Of a DNA stretch of 64,000 nt, positions 1 through 8,174 are shown one piece after another. Under the pieces are notes generated by a model. It saw nothing but the letters and a program-made list of their open reading frames with translations. It had not been told where the DNA came from and searched no databases. The stretch is taken from the NCBI GenBank assembly GCA_964443325.1, contig CAYUCL010000004.1, forward strand, positions 62,001 to 126,000, given 5' to 3'. Position numbers and translations under genes: made by a program. Source of the stretch: DAOUVR01 sp034430535. Its GTDB lineage: Bacteria > Chloroflexota > Dehalococcoidia > E44-bin15. Position 1 is the first letter of the stretch; the number at the start of each line of letters is the position of its first letter.

Positions 1-1048
1 CAGTGATGGGGAAACCTGTTTTATAGCTGCCGGGATAGCCTCCTGAAGCCACAACCACACCAACACAGGCTTCATCGCTCCACTCAACCTTGATCTCATC
101 CAGCCTGCCTTCGATGACTGCTAGCATGATTTCCACCAGGTCGCTTTCGAGGCGGGGCATCATCACCTGATTCTCAGGATCACCAAAACGAGCGTTAAAT
201 TCTAAAGCCTTGGGACCATCATCAGTGACCATCAATCCGGCATAGAGAACACCTTTATAAGGCTTCCCCTCTTTCGCCATCGCCCGCACTGCAGGTTCAA
301 GGATGGTCTCCTTTACCATATTCATCATCTCTGTATCGAAGAAATTTGGAGGGCTGTAAGCCCCCATACCGCCGGTATTCGGGCCTTGGTCTCCATCGAA
401 CACCCTCTTGTAATCGCAGGCAGGCACCATAGGAACGACTGCCTTGCCATCGGTGAGGGCGAGAAGGCTTACCTCCTTCCCCTCGAGGCACTCCTCCACC
501 AGCACCTGATCGCCAGCGCTACCCAAGATGCGATCCTGCATAATGGCGGACAATGCATTTAGCGCATCATCGATAGAGTAGGCTACAATGGCCCCTTTGC
601 CTGCCGCTAACCCATCAGCCTTGACCACGATAGGGGGCTTTTGCGAGCTAGTATAGTCCTTCGCCTCACGATAGGACGAAAAAATCCTGCTCTTGGCGCA
701 GGGGATGCCATATTTCTGCATCAATTCCTTGGCGAAGACCTTGCTTGACTCTATCTTCGTAGCTTCTCTATCGGGGCCAAAGATGGGGATATCACGACCT
801 TGAAAGAGGTCCACAATGCCTGCTGCTAGCGGTACTTCGGGGCCAACAACCGCTAGCCCGATCTTTTTCTCTTTTGCGACGTGGGTCAGAGCATGGATAT
901 CTGTAGCTTGAATACCAAGGTTTTCTGCTATAAGCCCAGTGCCTGCATTTCCTGGAGCAACATACAGCTTGGTGACCCTAGGGCTCTGACTGAGCTTCCA
1001 CACCAAGCTGTGTTCTCTTGCTCCGCTGCCAATGACAAGGATCTTCAT
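1..1048 (-). CDS. purD: Phosphoribosylamine-glycine ligase, 3' end outside window
   Basis: This is the ATP-grasp enzyme that joins phosphoribosylamine and glycine in purine synthesis (cytosol). The translation opens MKILVIGSGAREHSLVWKLS, the classic PurD N-terminal Rossmann signature. Later come the ATP-grasp stretches VVKADGLAAGKG and GPNTGGMGAYSPP, and the metal-binding FNARFGDPE. About 349 codons are visible of a family norm near 420-430; the C-terminal domain lies beyond base 1. The ATG at 1048-1046 is preceded by AGGA at a suitable distance. It starts 16 bases after the stop of the ferritin-like gene and follows guaA on the same strand, so purine genes guaA and purD appear co-transcribed with the ferritin-like gene between them. 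Confidence 0.95.
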   Translation of the reverse strand, partial: MKILVIGSGAREHSLVWKLSQSPRVTKLYVAPGNAGTGLIAENLGIQATDIHALTHVAKEKKIGLAVVGPEVPLAAGIVDLFQGRDIPIFGPDREATKIESSKVFAKELMQKYGIPCAKSRIFSSYREAKDYTSSQKPPIVVKADGLAAGKGAIVAYSIDDALNALSAIMQDRILGSAGDQVLVEECLEGKEVSLLALTDGKAVVPMVPACDYKRVFDGDQGPNTGGMGAYSPPNFFDTEMMNMVKETILEPAVRAMAKEGKPYKGVLYAGLMVTDDGPKALEFNARFGDPENQVMMPRLESDLVEIMLAVIEGRLDEIKVEWSDEACVGVVVASGGYPGSYKTGFPIT

Positions 1049-1064
1049 TCAATTCCTGTTTAAG

Positions 1065-1319
1065 CTATAGCCCCTCTCTCTTAAACATTTCGGCCTGGAT
1101 GGGATCCAGCTTCTGAATGAGTTTGGTTAGCTCGGCAACATGCTCTTTTTCATCATCGCGGATATGCTCTAGAACCTTTATCGACTCTTCGTCATCCATG
1201 CTGTCGATATGCTCCTGATACTGATTAATGGCCTGAAGCTCCCCGACAAGGTCTTCCCGCAACATCTCCAGAACTATGTCTGTGTCTTCATCATCTTCAT
1301 AGTCAGACTCGTATGTCAT
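1065..1319 (-). CDS. Half-ferritin resembling encapsulated ferritin (EncFtn)
   Basis: A short (84 aa) acidic helical protein with a ferritin-like iron-binding pattern. Visible candidate ligands are E27, Y34, E57 and H60 (ELQAINQY and DDEKEH). Their spacing (7, 23, 3) equals that of the ferroxidase residues E32, Y39, E62, H65 reported for Rhodospirillum rubrum EncFtn. Like EncFtn it has only two main helices, so it would need to dimerise to build a di-iron site. It lacks a recognisable C-terminal encapsulation peptide, and no encapsulin shell gene is in the window. The start is set by AAGGAGG six bases before ATG 1319; a TTG two codons upstream is less likely. The N-terminal 14 residues are very acidic. 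A small rubrerythrin-like protein is the alternative. Role in iron or peroxide handling is inferred. Confidence 0.7.
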   Translation of the reverse strand: MTYESDYEDDEDTDIVLEMLREDLVGELQAINQYQEHIDSMDDEESIKVLEHIRDDEKEHVAELTKLIQKLDPIQAEMFKREGL

Positions 1320-1341
1320 ATGCAACCTCCTTCAGCTTATT

Positions 1342-3012
1342 TCATTCCCACTCTATTGTTGACGGCGGCTTTGATGAGATATCATAAACCACCCGGTTCA
1401 CTCCATGTACCTCATTGACGATGCGATTGGCGATGCGAGCCAACAGGTCATAGGGCAGACGGGCCCAGTCTGCAGTCATAGCATCCTCAGAGGTTACTGC
1501 ACGGAGGGCAATAAGGTAACCATAAGTTCGATAATCCCCCATCACCCCAACGCTCTTGGTGTCAGTCAAGATAGCGAAGCTCTGCCAAAGATCGCGGTAG
1601 AGCTTAGCTTGTTTTATCTCATTCATCACAATCCAGTCGGCAGCCCGCAATATATCCAGCTTCTCCTTGGTCACCTCGCCGATGATACGTATAGCAAGGC
1701 CGGGGCCAGGGAAAGGTTGGCGCAGTACCATCTCCTCTGGCATGCCCAAGGCGAGCCCGACCTCCCTCACCTCGTCTTTGAATAGATACCTAAGCGGCTC
1801 GATCAAGTTGAAGGTCATACTTGTGGGTAGCCCACCTACGTTGTGATGGGTCTTAATCTTTGCAGAGGCCATACTTTCTGGAGCAGTGCTCTCAATAACA
1901 TCGGGGTAAAGGGTGCCTTGAGCAAGGAAACCTACCTTCCCCATCTTCGCAGCCTGTTCCTCGAAGACAGCTATGAATTCCTCGCCTATCAGGCGGCGCT
2001 TCATCTCAGGATCGGTAACCCCATTAAGACGCCCTAAGAACCTATCGGTGGCATCAATATAGTCAATATTCATCCTCAGATTTCGCCGAAAGGTATTGAT
2101 GGTTCGCTCGGCCTCGTCACGGCGAAGGAGGCCGTTGTTAACAAAGATGCAGGTTAGCCGATCGCCAATGGCGCGGTGAACCAGCGCGGCTGTAACTGCG
2201 GAATCAACGCCACCAGAGAGAGCACAGATAACCCTTCCCTCCCCCACCTGCTTCCTGATACGCTCTATGCTTTCAGCGATAAAGCTGCCCAATGTCCAGT
2301 TACCGCTACAACCGCAGATACGATGAAGAAAGTTCGCTAGGATATTTTTCCCCTGAGGGGTATGTGACACCTCAGGGTGAAACTGCAGTCCGATAAGCCC
2401 ATGCTTATTGCCCATAACCGCAATAGGTGAGTTTTCAGTATAACCAAGAGAGGTGAAGTCAGGCGGCAACTCCACTATCTGGTCTCCATGGCTCATCCAA
2501 ACTGGCATGGAAGCAGGCAAATCGGCGAAAATGGGCGACTCTACATCCCCCTGATGGAGGATGGCATGACCATACTCGCGCCTCGTCCCTAGGGCAACCC
2601 TCCCGCCAAGCTGATGGGCGAGCACCTGCATCCCGTAGCAGATTCCCAATATCGGGAGATGGGTTTCATAGATATATGCTGGAGCCAGAGGCGCCCCCGG
2701 CTCATACACACTGCCCGGCCCTCCGGAGAAGATGAATCCCCTGGGTTTAAGGGATGCAATCTTTTGCCAAGGGGCATCATAGGGCAATACCTCACTATAG
2801 ACATGACACTCCCGCACCCTTCTGGCGATGAGCATGTTATATTGGGAGCCGAAGTCGATGACCAACACCGTCTCGCGATCAGCCTCAGGTGCCTCAGCAG
2901 GAATTGGCTGCTCACCCGCTTTTTGCTTGGCGATCTCTAAATAGGTAGAGACCTCCAAGTCGTCGCTGGTAGTGATTCGAAGACTCGTATTCTCTTGACT
3001 TTCCGCCGTCAT
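1342..3012 (-). CDS. guaA: GMP synthase (glutamine-hydrolysing)
   Basis: Converts XMP to GMP using ammonia released from glutamine. At 556 aa it is longer than the usual 510-525. The extra is an N-terminal extension of about 50 residues (acidic, Glu/Ala-rich) ahead of the canonical VLVIDFGSQYN start of the class I amidotransferase domain. The glutaminase nucleophile is in ILGICYGMQ and the His/Glu pair in QFHPEVSHT. The PP-loop ATPase motif is ALSGGVDSAV. The C-terminal dimerisation domain ends in the typical VVYDISSKPPSTIEWE. No ATG exists closer to the conserved start, so the extension may be real or the gene may start at a non-ATG codon; the SD before 3012 is weak. It leads a purine-related minus-strand group with the half-ferritin and purD. 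Confidence 0.96.
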   Translation of the reverse strand: MTAESQENTSLRITTSDDLEVSTYLEIAKQKAGEQPIPAEAPEADRETVLVIDFGSQYNMLIARRVRECHVYSEVLPYDAPWQKIASLKPRGFIFSGGPGSVYEPGAPLAPAYIYETHLPILGICYGMQVLAHQLGGRVALGTRREYGHAILHQGDVESPIFADLPASMPVWMSHGDQIVELPPDFTSLGYTENSPIAVMGNKHGLIGLQFHPEVSHTPQGKNILANFLHRICGCSGNWTLGSFIAESIERIRKQVGEGRVICALSGGVDSAVTAALVHRAIGDRLTCIFVNNGLLRRDEAERTINTFRRNLRMNIDYIDATDRFLGRLNGVTDPEMKRRLIGEEFIAVFEEQAAKMGKVGFLAQGTLYPDVIESTAPESMASAKIKTHHNVGGLPTSMTFNLIEPLRYLFKDEVREVGLALGMPEEMVLRQPFPGPGLAIRIIGEVTKEKLDILRAADWIVMNEIKQAKLYRDLWQSFAILTDTKSVGVMGDYRTYGYLIALRAVTSEDAMTADWARLPYDLLARIANRIVNEVHGVNRVVYDISSKPPSTIEWE

Positions 3013-3370
3013 CTCAAGGTCAACCTTACTACATAATAAGCCATGTAAGTATCATATTGGTGATACCCTTACTCAAAATCAGAAACCCCTCACCCCTAAT
3101 CCACTCCACGGATAGCACATACATCTTCTCAACTGGCCTGGGATGAAGTCCTAGCTTGTATCTCAGCATACTATCGTATGTAAGGATATGTTAAGAAGTT
3201 TATCAGCAAGATGTCGACAAACCAGCTACCACACGTAGCAGCTCTAAACTTGAATTATAGCCCATATTTGAGTTGGGGGTCAATGGCTTAGCGGAGCGCA
3301 CCTTCGTTGACAGGTCAAATCACCTGTGATAACATGCTTGGCTGCCACCAATAGAACGGGGGTATAGCAG
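3013..3370. other. Intergenic region between divergent guaA and DASS transporter
   Basis: About 360 bases between two divergently transcribed genes. No open frame of note. It should hold promoters for both; the only clear candidate is the plus-strand one at 3307-3335. I see no strong terminator or repeat. Confidence 0.6.
3307..3335 (+). promoter_or_regulatory. Putative sigma-70-type promoter for the DASS transporter
   Basis: TTGACA at 3307-3312, a 17-base spacer, then TAACAT at 3330-3335 (4 of 6 to consensus). It lies about 35 bases before the preferred start of the transporter gene. Seen by eye only. Confidence 0.4.
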
Positions 3371-4843
3371 CTGACAAGAACAAAGCTCATCGGCCTCATA
3401 TTAGGGCTCGCGATATTTGCTCTGTTCTTGGTAATACCCCCGATTGGGGCAATGACACCGCTGGGCATGAGGACGGTGGGAGTATTCCTGCTCGTTCTAT
3501 GCTGGTGGCTGTTCACGCCGGTGCCTATCGGTGTTTCCTCTTTCTTTGGCCTAGCGTTATGGGTGGTAGTAGGTGTGCTGCCAGCCAAGGATGCTTTTGG
3601 CTACTTCGGCCACTGGATCAACATCTTCCTTATCGCTTCGTTCGGCATCGCTGCCGCCCTGCACACCACCGGGGCAGCGCGGCGCTACGCCCTTACTATG
3701 CTCAACCTCTCCTTCATCAGGGGAAGACCGTGGCGCCTTTTCACCATATACTTCGTGGCCTGCGGCATCTTGAGCGCCTTCACCTCCAATACCGCCTCCA
3801 CCATTATATTTGTCAGCCTGGCCCTTCCTCTCCTAGAGACCGCTGGTATCAAGAAGGGCGATAAGTTCGCCTTGTTCTTCATCCTCAGCATCGCTTGGGC
3901 AGCTAACTTTGGCGGGATGATCACTCCAGTGGGTACCGTCATAAACATCGTGGCCATGGGTATAGTGGAGGAGATGGCGGGCTACTACATGGGCTTCGGC
4001 CAGTGGTGTATCCCCGGTATACTCATTTTCATCACCACCACTATCGTCACCATCCTGGTTGTCCGATATGTGATGAGGCCCGATATCTCAGCGTTGAAGG
4101 CCCTGGATAGTAAATTTCTCACCGAGGAACTAAAGAAGATGGGGCCAATGCACCTTGGTGAAAAGCTGGCCTGGGGATTCCTGGCCCTGGCGGTAATCTG
4201 CTGGATGATCCCCGACCCTATCCGGTATATCAGCACAGACATCTATGCAGTCATAAAGGAGCCCCTGAACTGGGGAGTTACTGCCATCATCATCGTCACC
4301 ATCATGTGCATGGTGCCTTACAAGGCAGGGGGTGAGAGGAGAACGCTGCTCACCTTCCGAGATTGGGCCGCCAACGTGGACCTCGGCACGGTCAGCCTGG
4401 TGGCCATATGTCTCGCCCTTGCCGGCGTCTTGGGCAACCCAGAGACGGGCATCATAGAGACCCTCAGCAGTACCTTATCGCCTGTCGTCAGCGGGTTAGC
4501 GCCGCTGGCAATGGTGGTGGTACTCAGCCTAGTTACAGTAATGATGGCCAACTTCATGTCACACATGACCTCGATGACGGTGTGGGTTTTGGTGGGTGTA
4601 ACTCTCTCTACACAACTTGGCGTGGGCAATCCCATTGCCCTTGCGGTTGCCCTCACCGGCGCCGCTAACATGGGTGGGGCCTTCCCATCCGCCACCACTA
4701 CCACAGCAATAGTCTACGGCACGGGCTTCATCACAATACCGGAGATGCTCAGGTCGGGGCTACTAATCACAATAATATCCGCTATTTTAGCTGGACTCAT
4801 CGGATACTTGGTGGCGTGCGTCGTTTTCCCTTGGCCCGTTTAG
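3371..4843 (+). CDS. DASS/SLC13-type sodium-coupled anion transporter
   Basis: A polytopic membrane protein of the divalent anion:sodium symporter family, which imports C4-dicarboxylates, sulfate or related anions. Family marks include the SNT-type motif SNTASTIIF in the first half, TPVGTVIN after it, and a long run of hydrophobic helices to the C-terminus. The first ATG-like choices are poor. Reading upstream in frame adds LTRTKLIGLILGLAIFALFL, which supplies the expected first helix, and GGGGG lies about 8 bases before a CTG at 3371, so the start may be CTG 3371 (about 490 aa). TTG 3428 would cut into that helix. It stands alone between opposite-strand genes, so its substrate cannot be read from context. 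Confidence 0.85.
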   Translation: MTRTKLIGLILGLAIFALFLVIPPIGAMTPLGMRTVGVFLLVLCWWLFTPVPIGVSSFFGLALWVVVGVLPAKDAFGYFGHWINIFLIASFGIAAALHTTGAARRYALTMLNLSFIRGRPWRLFTIYFVACGILSAFTSNTASTIIFVSLALPLLETAGIKKGDKFALFFILSIAWAANFGGMITPVGTVINIVAMGIVEEMAGYYMGFGQWCIPGILIFITTTIVTILVVRYVMRPDISALKALDSKFLTEELKKMGPMHLGEKLAWGFLALAVICWMIPDPIRYISTDIYAVIKEPLNWGVTAIIIVTIMCMVPYKAGGERRTLLTFRDWAANVDLGTVSLVAICLALAGVLGNPETGIIETLSSTLSPVVSGLAPLAMVVVLSLVTVMMANFMSHMTSMTVWVLVGVTLSTQLGVGNPIALAVALTGAANMGGAFPSATTTTAIVYGTGFITIPEMLRSGLLITIISAILAGLIGYLVACVVFPWPV

Positions 4844-5194
4844 TGATTGCTGGGATACCCAGGCCATCAGCTCAATGGCGGTGTATTGTTTAAGATATGG
4901 GTAACACTTTTTGCAGATGACGTGTACAATGTATAACAACACTAAATGCGGTGCAGAGAGAGTATGTTTATCAAGCTACTACCGATGTTCCCCCTGGTCT
5001 CAAGGATGAGAGCCTCACCACTTTAAACTGATACTTTTATATATTAGAGCAGTGTATCACCGGCAAGAACTTCCCCATTCTCGTTGACCGGTCATATCTA
5101 TGGTAGTAGAATCCAACCAAAGAGGTCGAGGCCGACACGGTAGTAAATCTTTAACTTCGGAGCCAACGAAACTGAAGGAAAGGAGAGGTAATAT
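4844..5194. other. Intergenic, no gene seen
   Basis: About 350 bases between the transporter and a small membrane protein gene. Short frames here lack ribosome sites and resemble nothing I recognise. No clear hairpin terminator was found. Confidence 0.5.
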
Positions 5195-5506
5195 ATGGAG
5201 TGGTATGCTTATCTTGCTTACTTCTTTGCCGGCATTTTTCTGGCCAACGGCGTGCCCCACTTCGTTCATGGCATATCTGGGAATAGATTTCAAAGCCCTT
5301 TCGCCTCACCACCCGCTGTTGGAGAATCATCCCCGTTAGTGAACGTCATCTGGGGGCTGGTCAACTTCATTATTGGCTATGCGCTCATCTATGGAGTAGG
5401 GGACTTCACCTTTGGCTTTAGCCCTGATGTCCTGATGGTTGGTCTGGGCACAATCGTCGCCGCAGTGGCACTGGCCTTCCATTTTGGGCGCGTGCGCAGT
5501 CGCTGA
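5195..5506 (+). CDS. Small membrane protein of unknown function
   Basis: A 103 aa protein with about three hydrophobic helices (residues roughly 5-25, 50-70 and 75-97) and a short basic tail (GRVRSR). AAAGGAGAGG sits just before the ATG, which supports translation. The segment FLANGVPHFVHGISGNRFQSPF resembles a conserved motif of small uncharacterised integral membrane proteins, with two His residues near the first helix. No operon partner: the next genes lie on the other strand. Function unknown. Confidence 0.7.
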   Translation: MEWYAYLAYFFAGIFLANGVPHFVHGISGNRFQSPFASPPAVGESSPLVNVIWGLVNFIIGYALIYGVGDFTFGFSPDVLMVGLGTIVAAVALAFHFGRVRSR

Positions 5507-5545
5507 GTTCCCCTATAGTGCTTACACCTCGGAGTTTTACGCCGA

Positions 5546-5566
5546 CACATCTACATCGTAGATGTG
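5546..5566. repeat. Nine-base inverted repeat
   Basis: CACATCTAC, a three-base loop ATC, then GTAGATGTG. A perfect short palindrome just after the small membrane protein gene and beyond the end of the minus-strand glnA relic. It has no T-tract, so it is more likely an operator or chance hairpin than a terminator. Confidence 0.4.
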
Positions 5567-5655
5567 AAACACACTGCCAGCCTGGAATTAGCGACTCTCA
5601 TCGAGGACACCGTAGTTCGGCAGACATGTCTTATAATTGTCTGGCTGTACCTAAG

Positions 5656-5820
5656 TCAGAGGACCGGCAAGTATTCCTTGAGCTCATAGTCGGTCACTTG
5701 AGCCCGATACCTGTCCCACTCGATTTTCTTGTTTTTGATGAAGGCATCGAAAACGTGATCGCCGAGGGCCTTTCGCACAACTTCGCTCCCCTCGGTGATT
5801 GGAGCCCGTTTGCTACGCAT
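5656..5820 (-). pseudogene. C-terminal relic of a second glutamine synthetase gene
   Basis: On the minus strand a 54-codon frame from ATG 5820 to TGA 5656 encodes ITEGSEVVRKALGDHVFDAF followed by KNKKIEWDRYRAQVTDYELK and EYLPVL. This aligns without gaps to the last ~48 residues of the intact GlnA encoded at 8175-9518, about 85% identical, ending at the same residue. The first seven residues (MRSKRAP) do not match GlnA. Everything upstream of the C-terminal piece is missing, so no active site remains. It begins 8 bases after the end of the 122-aa hypothetical gene. Most likely the tail of a deleted or rearranged glnA paralogue whose reading frame is still open. Confidence 0.85.
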
Positions 5821-5828
5821 TGCTATAC

Positions 5829-6197
5829 TCAGTTCTCAACGGTGACTTCTACCACATTCTCCCTCGCGATGGCTCGTTCGACATCACCTTCCCTTATAAA
5901 GACATGCATCATTCCGAACACCTCGTATTGCCCGTTCTCCAACTTTGACGTGTCCCATCTTACTGCGAAGTTCTCGCTCCTTTCGCTGGACTCCCCAATC
6001 TTGACCCAAGTATGCGTGCCCTTCTTGCGGTAGTACCACGGGTTGCTCACCCTCGTGATGGGGCCATGGATACCAAGTTCCTCCAACTCCTTGGCTAGCA
6101 ACTGTTCATCGTACTGCTCCCGCAGGCGGACCACGCCCGAGAAATTCTTGAGAATCTCAGAAGGCACAATATATTGCGGTCCCCAATCGTATGGCAT
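5829..6197 (-). CDS. Hypothetical protein, 122 aa
   Basis: I do not recognise this family. It has a strong ribosome site (AAAGGAGG, 7 bases before ATG 6197), so it is probably translated. No signal peptide or membrane helix. The N-terminal half is mixed helical (EQYDEQLLAKELEELGIHG). The C-terminal half reads like a small beta-sandwich: FAVRWDTSKLENGQYEVFGM followed by alternating hydrophobic strands, a pattern common in Ig-like folds. It is followed at once by the glnA relic, and lies downstream of nadE on the same strand with about 200 bases between. Confidence 0.65.
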   Translation of the reverse strand: MPYDWGPQYIVPSEILKNFSGVVRLREQYDEQLLAKELEELGIHGPITRVSNPWYYRKKGTHTWVKIGESSERSENFAVRWDTSKLENGQYEVFGMMHVFIREGDVERAIARENVVEVTVEN

Positions 6198-6310
6198 AGT
6201 TAACCTCCTTTGTCTTTTTTTGTGGAATGTAACACGTGCATTTCAACTGAGCCGAAGTCTCGCTACAACTCTAGGAAATTCGTCATTTGTTCATAATCGA
6301 CCATCCCACT

Positions 6311-6358
6311 CTAGGCTATGCTTTTGACTTCTATCCCGACTTTCACCGCTGCAGCCAT
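6311..6358 (-). other. Fifteen-codon mini-ORF with a perfect Shine-Dalgarno
   Basis: AAGGAGGTTGGC then ATG 6358 opens MAAAVKVGIEVKSIA and a TAG stop. The ribosome site is as good as any in the window, yet the frame is tiny. It lies just after the nadE stop. It may be the surviving start of a decayed gene, or a small peptide. Low certainty. Confidence 0.3.
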
Positions 6359-6402
6359 GCCAACCTCCTTCTTAGGGGAAAAAAAATAGAGAGATAATAC
6401 AT

Positions 6403-8139
6403 TTACCATCCTTTGAACCGATTTGTAATTGGCAACCTCCTGTCTCGCCCAAATGCCTTGGTAGTTATCTTAATTCCTGGTGGCGCCTGACGACGCTTGT
6501 ACTCGCTTCTGTCTACCAATCGGGCCACCTGCTCGACCACAGCCTCATCAAATCCCATGGCAACAATCTGCTCTACGCTCTTATCTTCCTCCACGTAGGC
6601 CATCAGTACTGGATCCAGAACGTCGTAGGTCGGCAGGCTGTCGGTATCCACCTGGTCAGTCCGCAGCTCGGCTGAAGGCGGCTTGGCTATCACGCACGAC
6701 GGGATGAGGTCCTGGCCTGCGATTGAGTTTCGATATCTGGCAAGCTGGTACACCATCGTTTTGGTCACATCCTTGATGACCGCAAATCCACCCGCCATAT
6801 CCCCATATAAAGTGGCATAGCCAGTGGCCATTTCACTCTTATTCCCGGTGGTCAGAACAAGCCAGCCGAATTTGTTTGATAACGCCATAAGCAGGTTACC
6901 CCTAATACGAGCTTGGATGTTTTCCTCAGCTACGTTAGGCCCCGTCCCGGTAAAAGGCTCAGCCAGAGCATCCAGGTAGGCCTGGAACGGCGTTTCGATG
7001 GGAATGCTAATCAGCCTGATGCCGATGTTCTGCGCAAGAAGCTCCGCGTCGGACGTACTCCCCGCAGAGGAATACCTGGACGGCATTGACACGCCAACCA
7101 CGTTGGAAGGCTCCAATGCGTCGACTGCAATGACTGCTACGAGGCTGGAATCAATTCCGCCTGATAGGCCAATGACAACCTTGTCAAAGCCGTTCTTCCA
7201 GATGTAGTCATGCGTACCCAGCACCAGCGCGTTGTACACCTCTTCCAGACCATTTCTCTTGGTAGGACGACTCTTCCGCAGCGGCGGTCTTGCAACTGCA
7301 GAACGTTCTTGAGACACCTCCTTTCTGGTTGTCTTCCATTCCTTGCTGCCTGGTAGTGGTGCTTCCTTTCTTAACCTTGAGTCCCGCAGGCGGCTTCGCA
7401 AGACTGCCTCGACGTCGAGATCCACCACAACTAGGTCTTCCTCAAACTGCTTGCCTCTCGCCAGCAACCTGCCCTGCTCGTCGAGCGCCATGCTGTTGCC
7501 ATCAAAGACCAACTCATCTTGGCCACCGACTAGGTTACAGTGGACTACTAGAGCTACGTTGTCCGCAGCACGCGTCGCCAGCATCCTTTCCCTATAGTCC
7601 CCTTTGCCGGAGTGATAGGGCGATGCGCTTATATTTACGATGACTTCAGCGCCAGCATATGCTTGTGCCGTCGCTGGCCCTGCCTCAAACCAGATGTCCT
7701 CACAGATGTTGACGCCTGTTCGGACACCGTTGATCACGTACACAGGACACTCGCTGCCCGCCCTGAAATAGCGGTTCTCGTCGAACACGCCGTAGTTAGG
7801 GAGGTAGATCTTGCGATAGACGTCGACCAGACTGCCGTCGTAGATGACCGCCGCAGCATTATAGATGTCCTCCGCAGCGTCGACGAATCCAACCACAACG
7901 GCCAGTCCAGCGGATCCTTCACGTACTCTGCCCAAAGCCTCGATATTCTCTGCTATGAACTTCGGCTTGAGGAGGAGATCCTCCGGCGGATAGCCACATA
8001 CTGCAAGCTCGGGAAAGGTAAGCAGGTCAACTCCCATAGACTTTGCTTCATCTATGGCCTTAATGATTTTCTGCGTGTTGCCCGCAAAATCGCCGACGGT
8101 TGTGTTGATCTGAGCCATATCAATACGCAATTGGCGCAT
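6403..8139 (-). CDS. nadE: Glutamine-dependent NAD+ synthase
   Basis: Makes NAD+ from deamido-NAD+, ATP and glutamine. At 578 aa it has both domains. The N-terminal nitrilase-type glutaminase shows the catalytic triad in FPELAVCGY (Glu), RKIYLPNYG (Lys) and VNICEDIWF (Cys). The C-terminal NAD synthase shows the PP-loop VIGLSGGIDSSLVAV and the conserved TTGNKSEMATGYATLYGDM. GGGAG stands 8 bases before ATG 8139. The gene follows glnA by 35 bases on the same strand, so the glutamine it uses is made by its operon neighbour. Confidence 0.96.
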   Translation of the reverse strand: MRQLRIDMAQINTTVGDFAGNTQKIIKAIDEAKSMGVDLLTFPELAVCGYPPEDLLLKPKFIAENIEALGRVREGSAGLAVVVGFVDAAEDIYNAAAVIYDGSLVDVYRKIYLPNYGVFDENRYFRAGSECPVYVINGVRTGVNICEDIWFEAGPATAQAYAGAEVIVNISASPYHSGKGDYRERMLATRAADNVALVVHCNLVGGQDELVFDGNSMALDEQGRLLARGKQFEEDLVVVDLDVEAVLRSRLRDSRLRKEAPLPGSKEWKTTRKEVSQERSAVARPPLRKSRPTKRNGLEEVYNALVLGTHDYIWKNGFDKVVIGLSGGIDSSLVAVIAVDALEPSNVVGVSMPSRYSSAGSTSDAELLAQNIGIRLISIPIETPFQAYLDALAEPFTGTGPNVAEENIQARIRGNLLMALSNKFGWLVLTTGNKSEMATGYATLYGDMAGGFAVIKDVTKTMVYQLARYRNSIAGQDLIPSCVIAKPPSAELRTDQVDTDSLPTYDVLDPVLMAYVEEDKSVEQIVAMGFDEAVVEQVARLVDRSEYKRRQAPPGIKITTKAFGRDRRLPITNRFKGW

Positions 8140-8174
8140 GCTAACAACTCCCGACAGGGCAGAGTACGCTCGAC

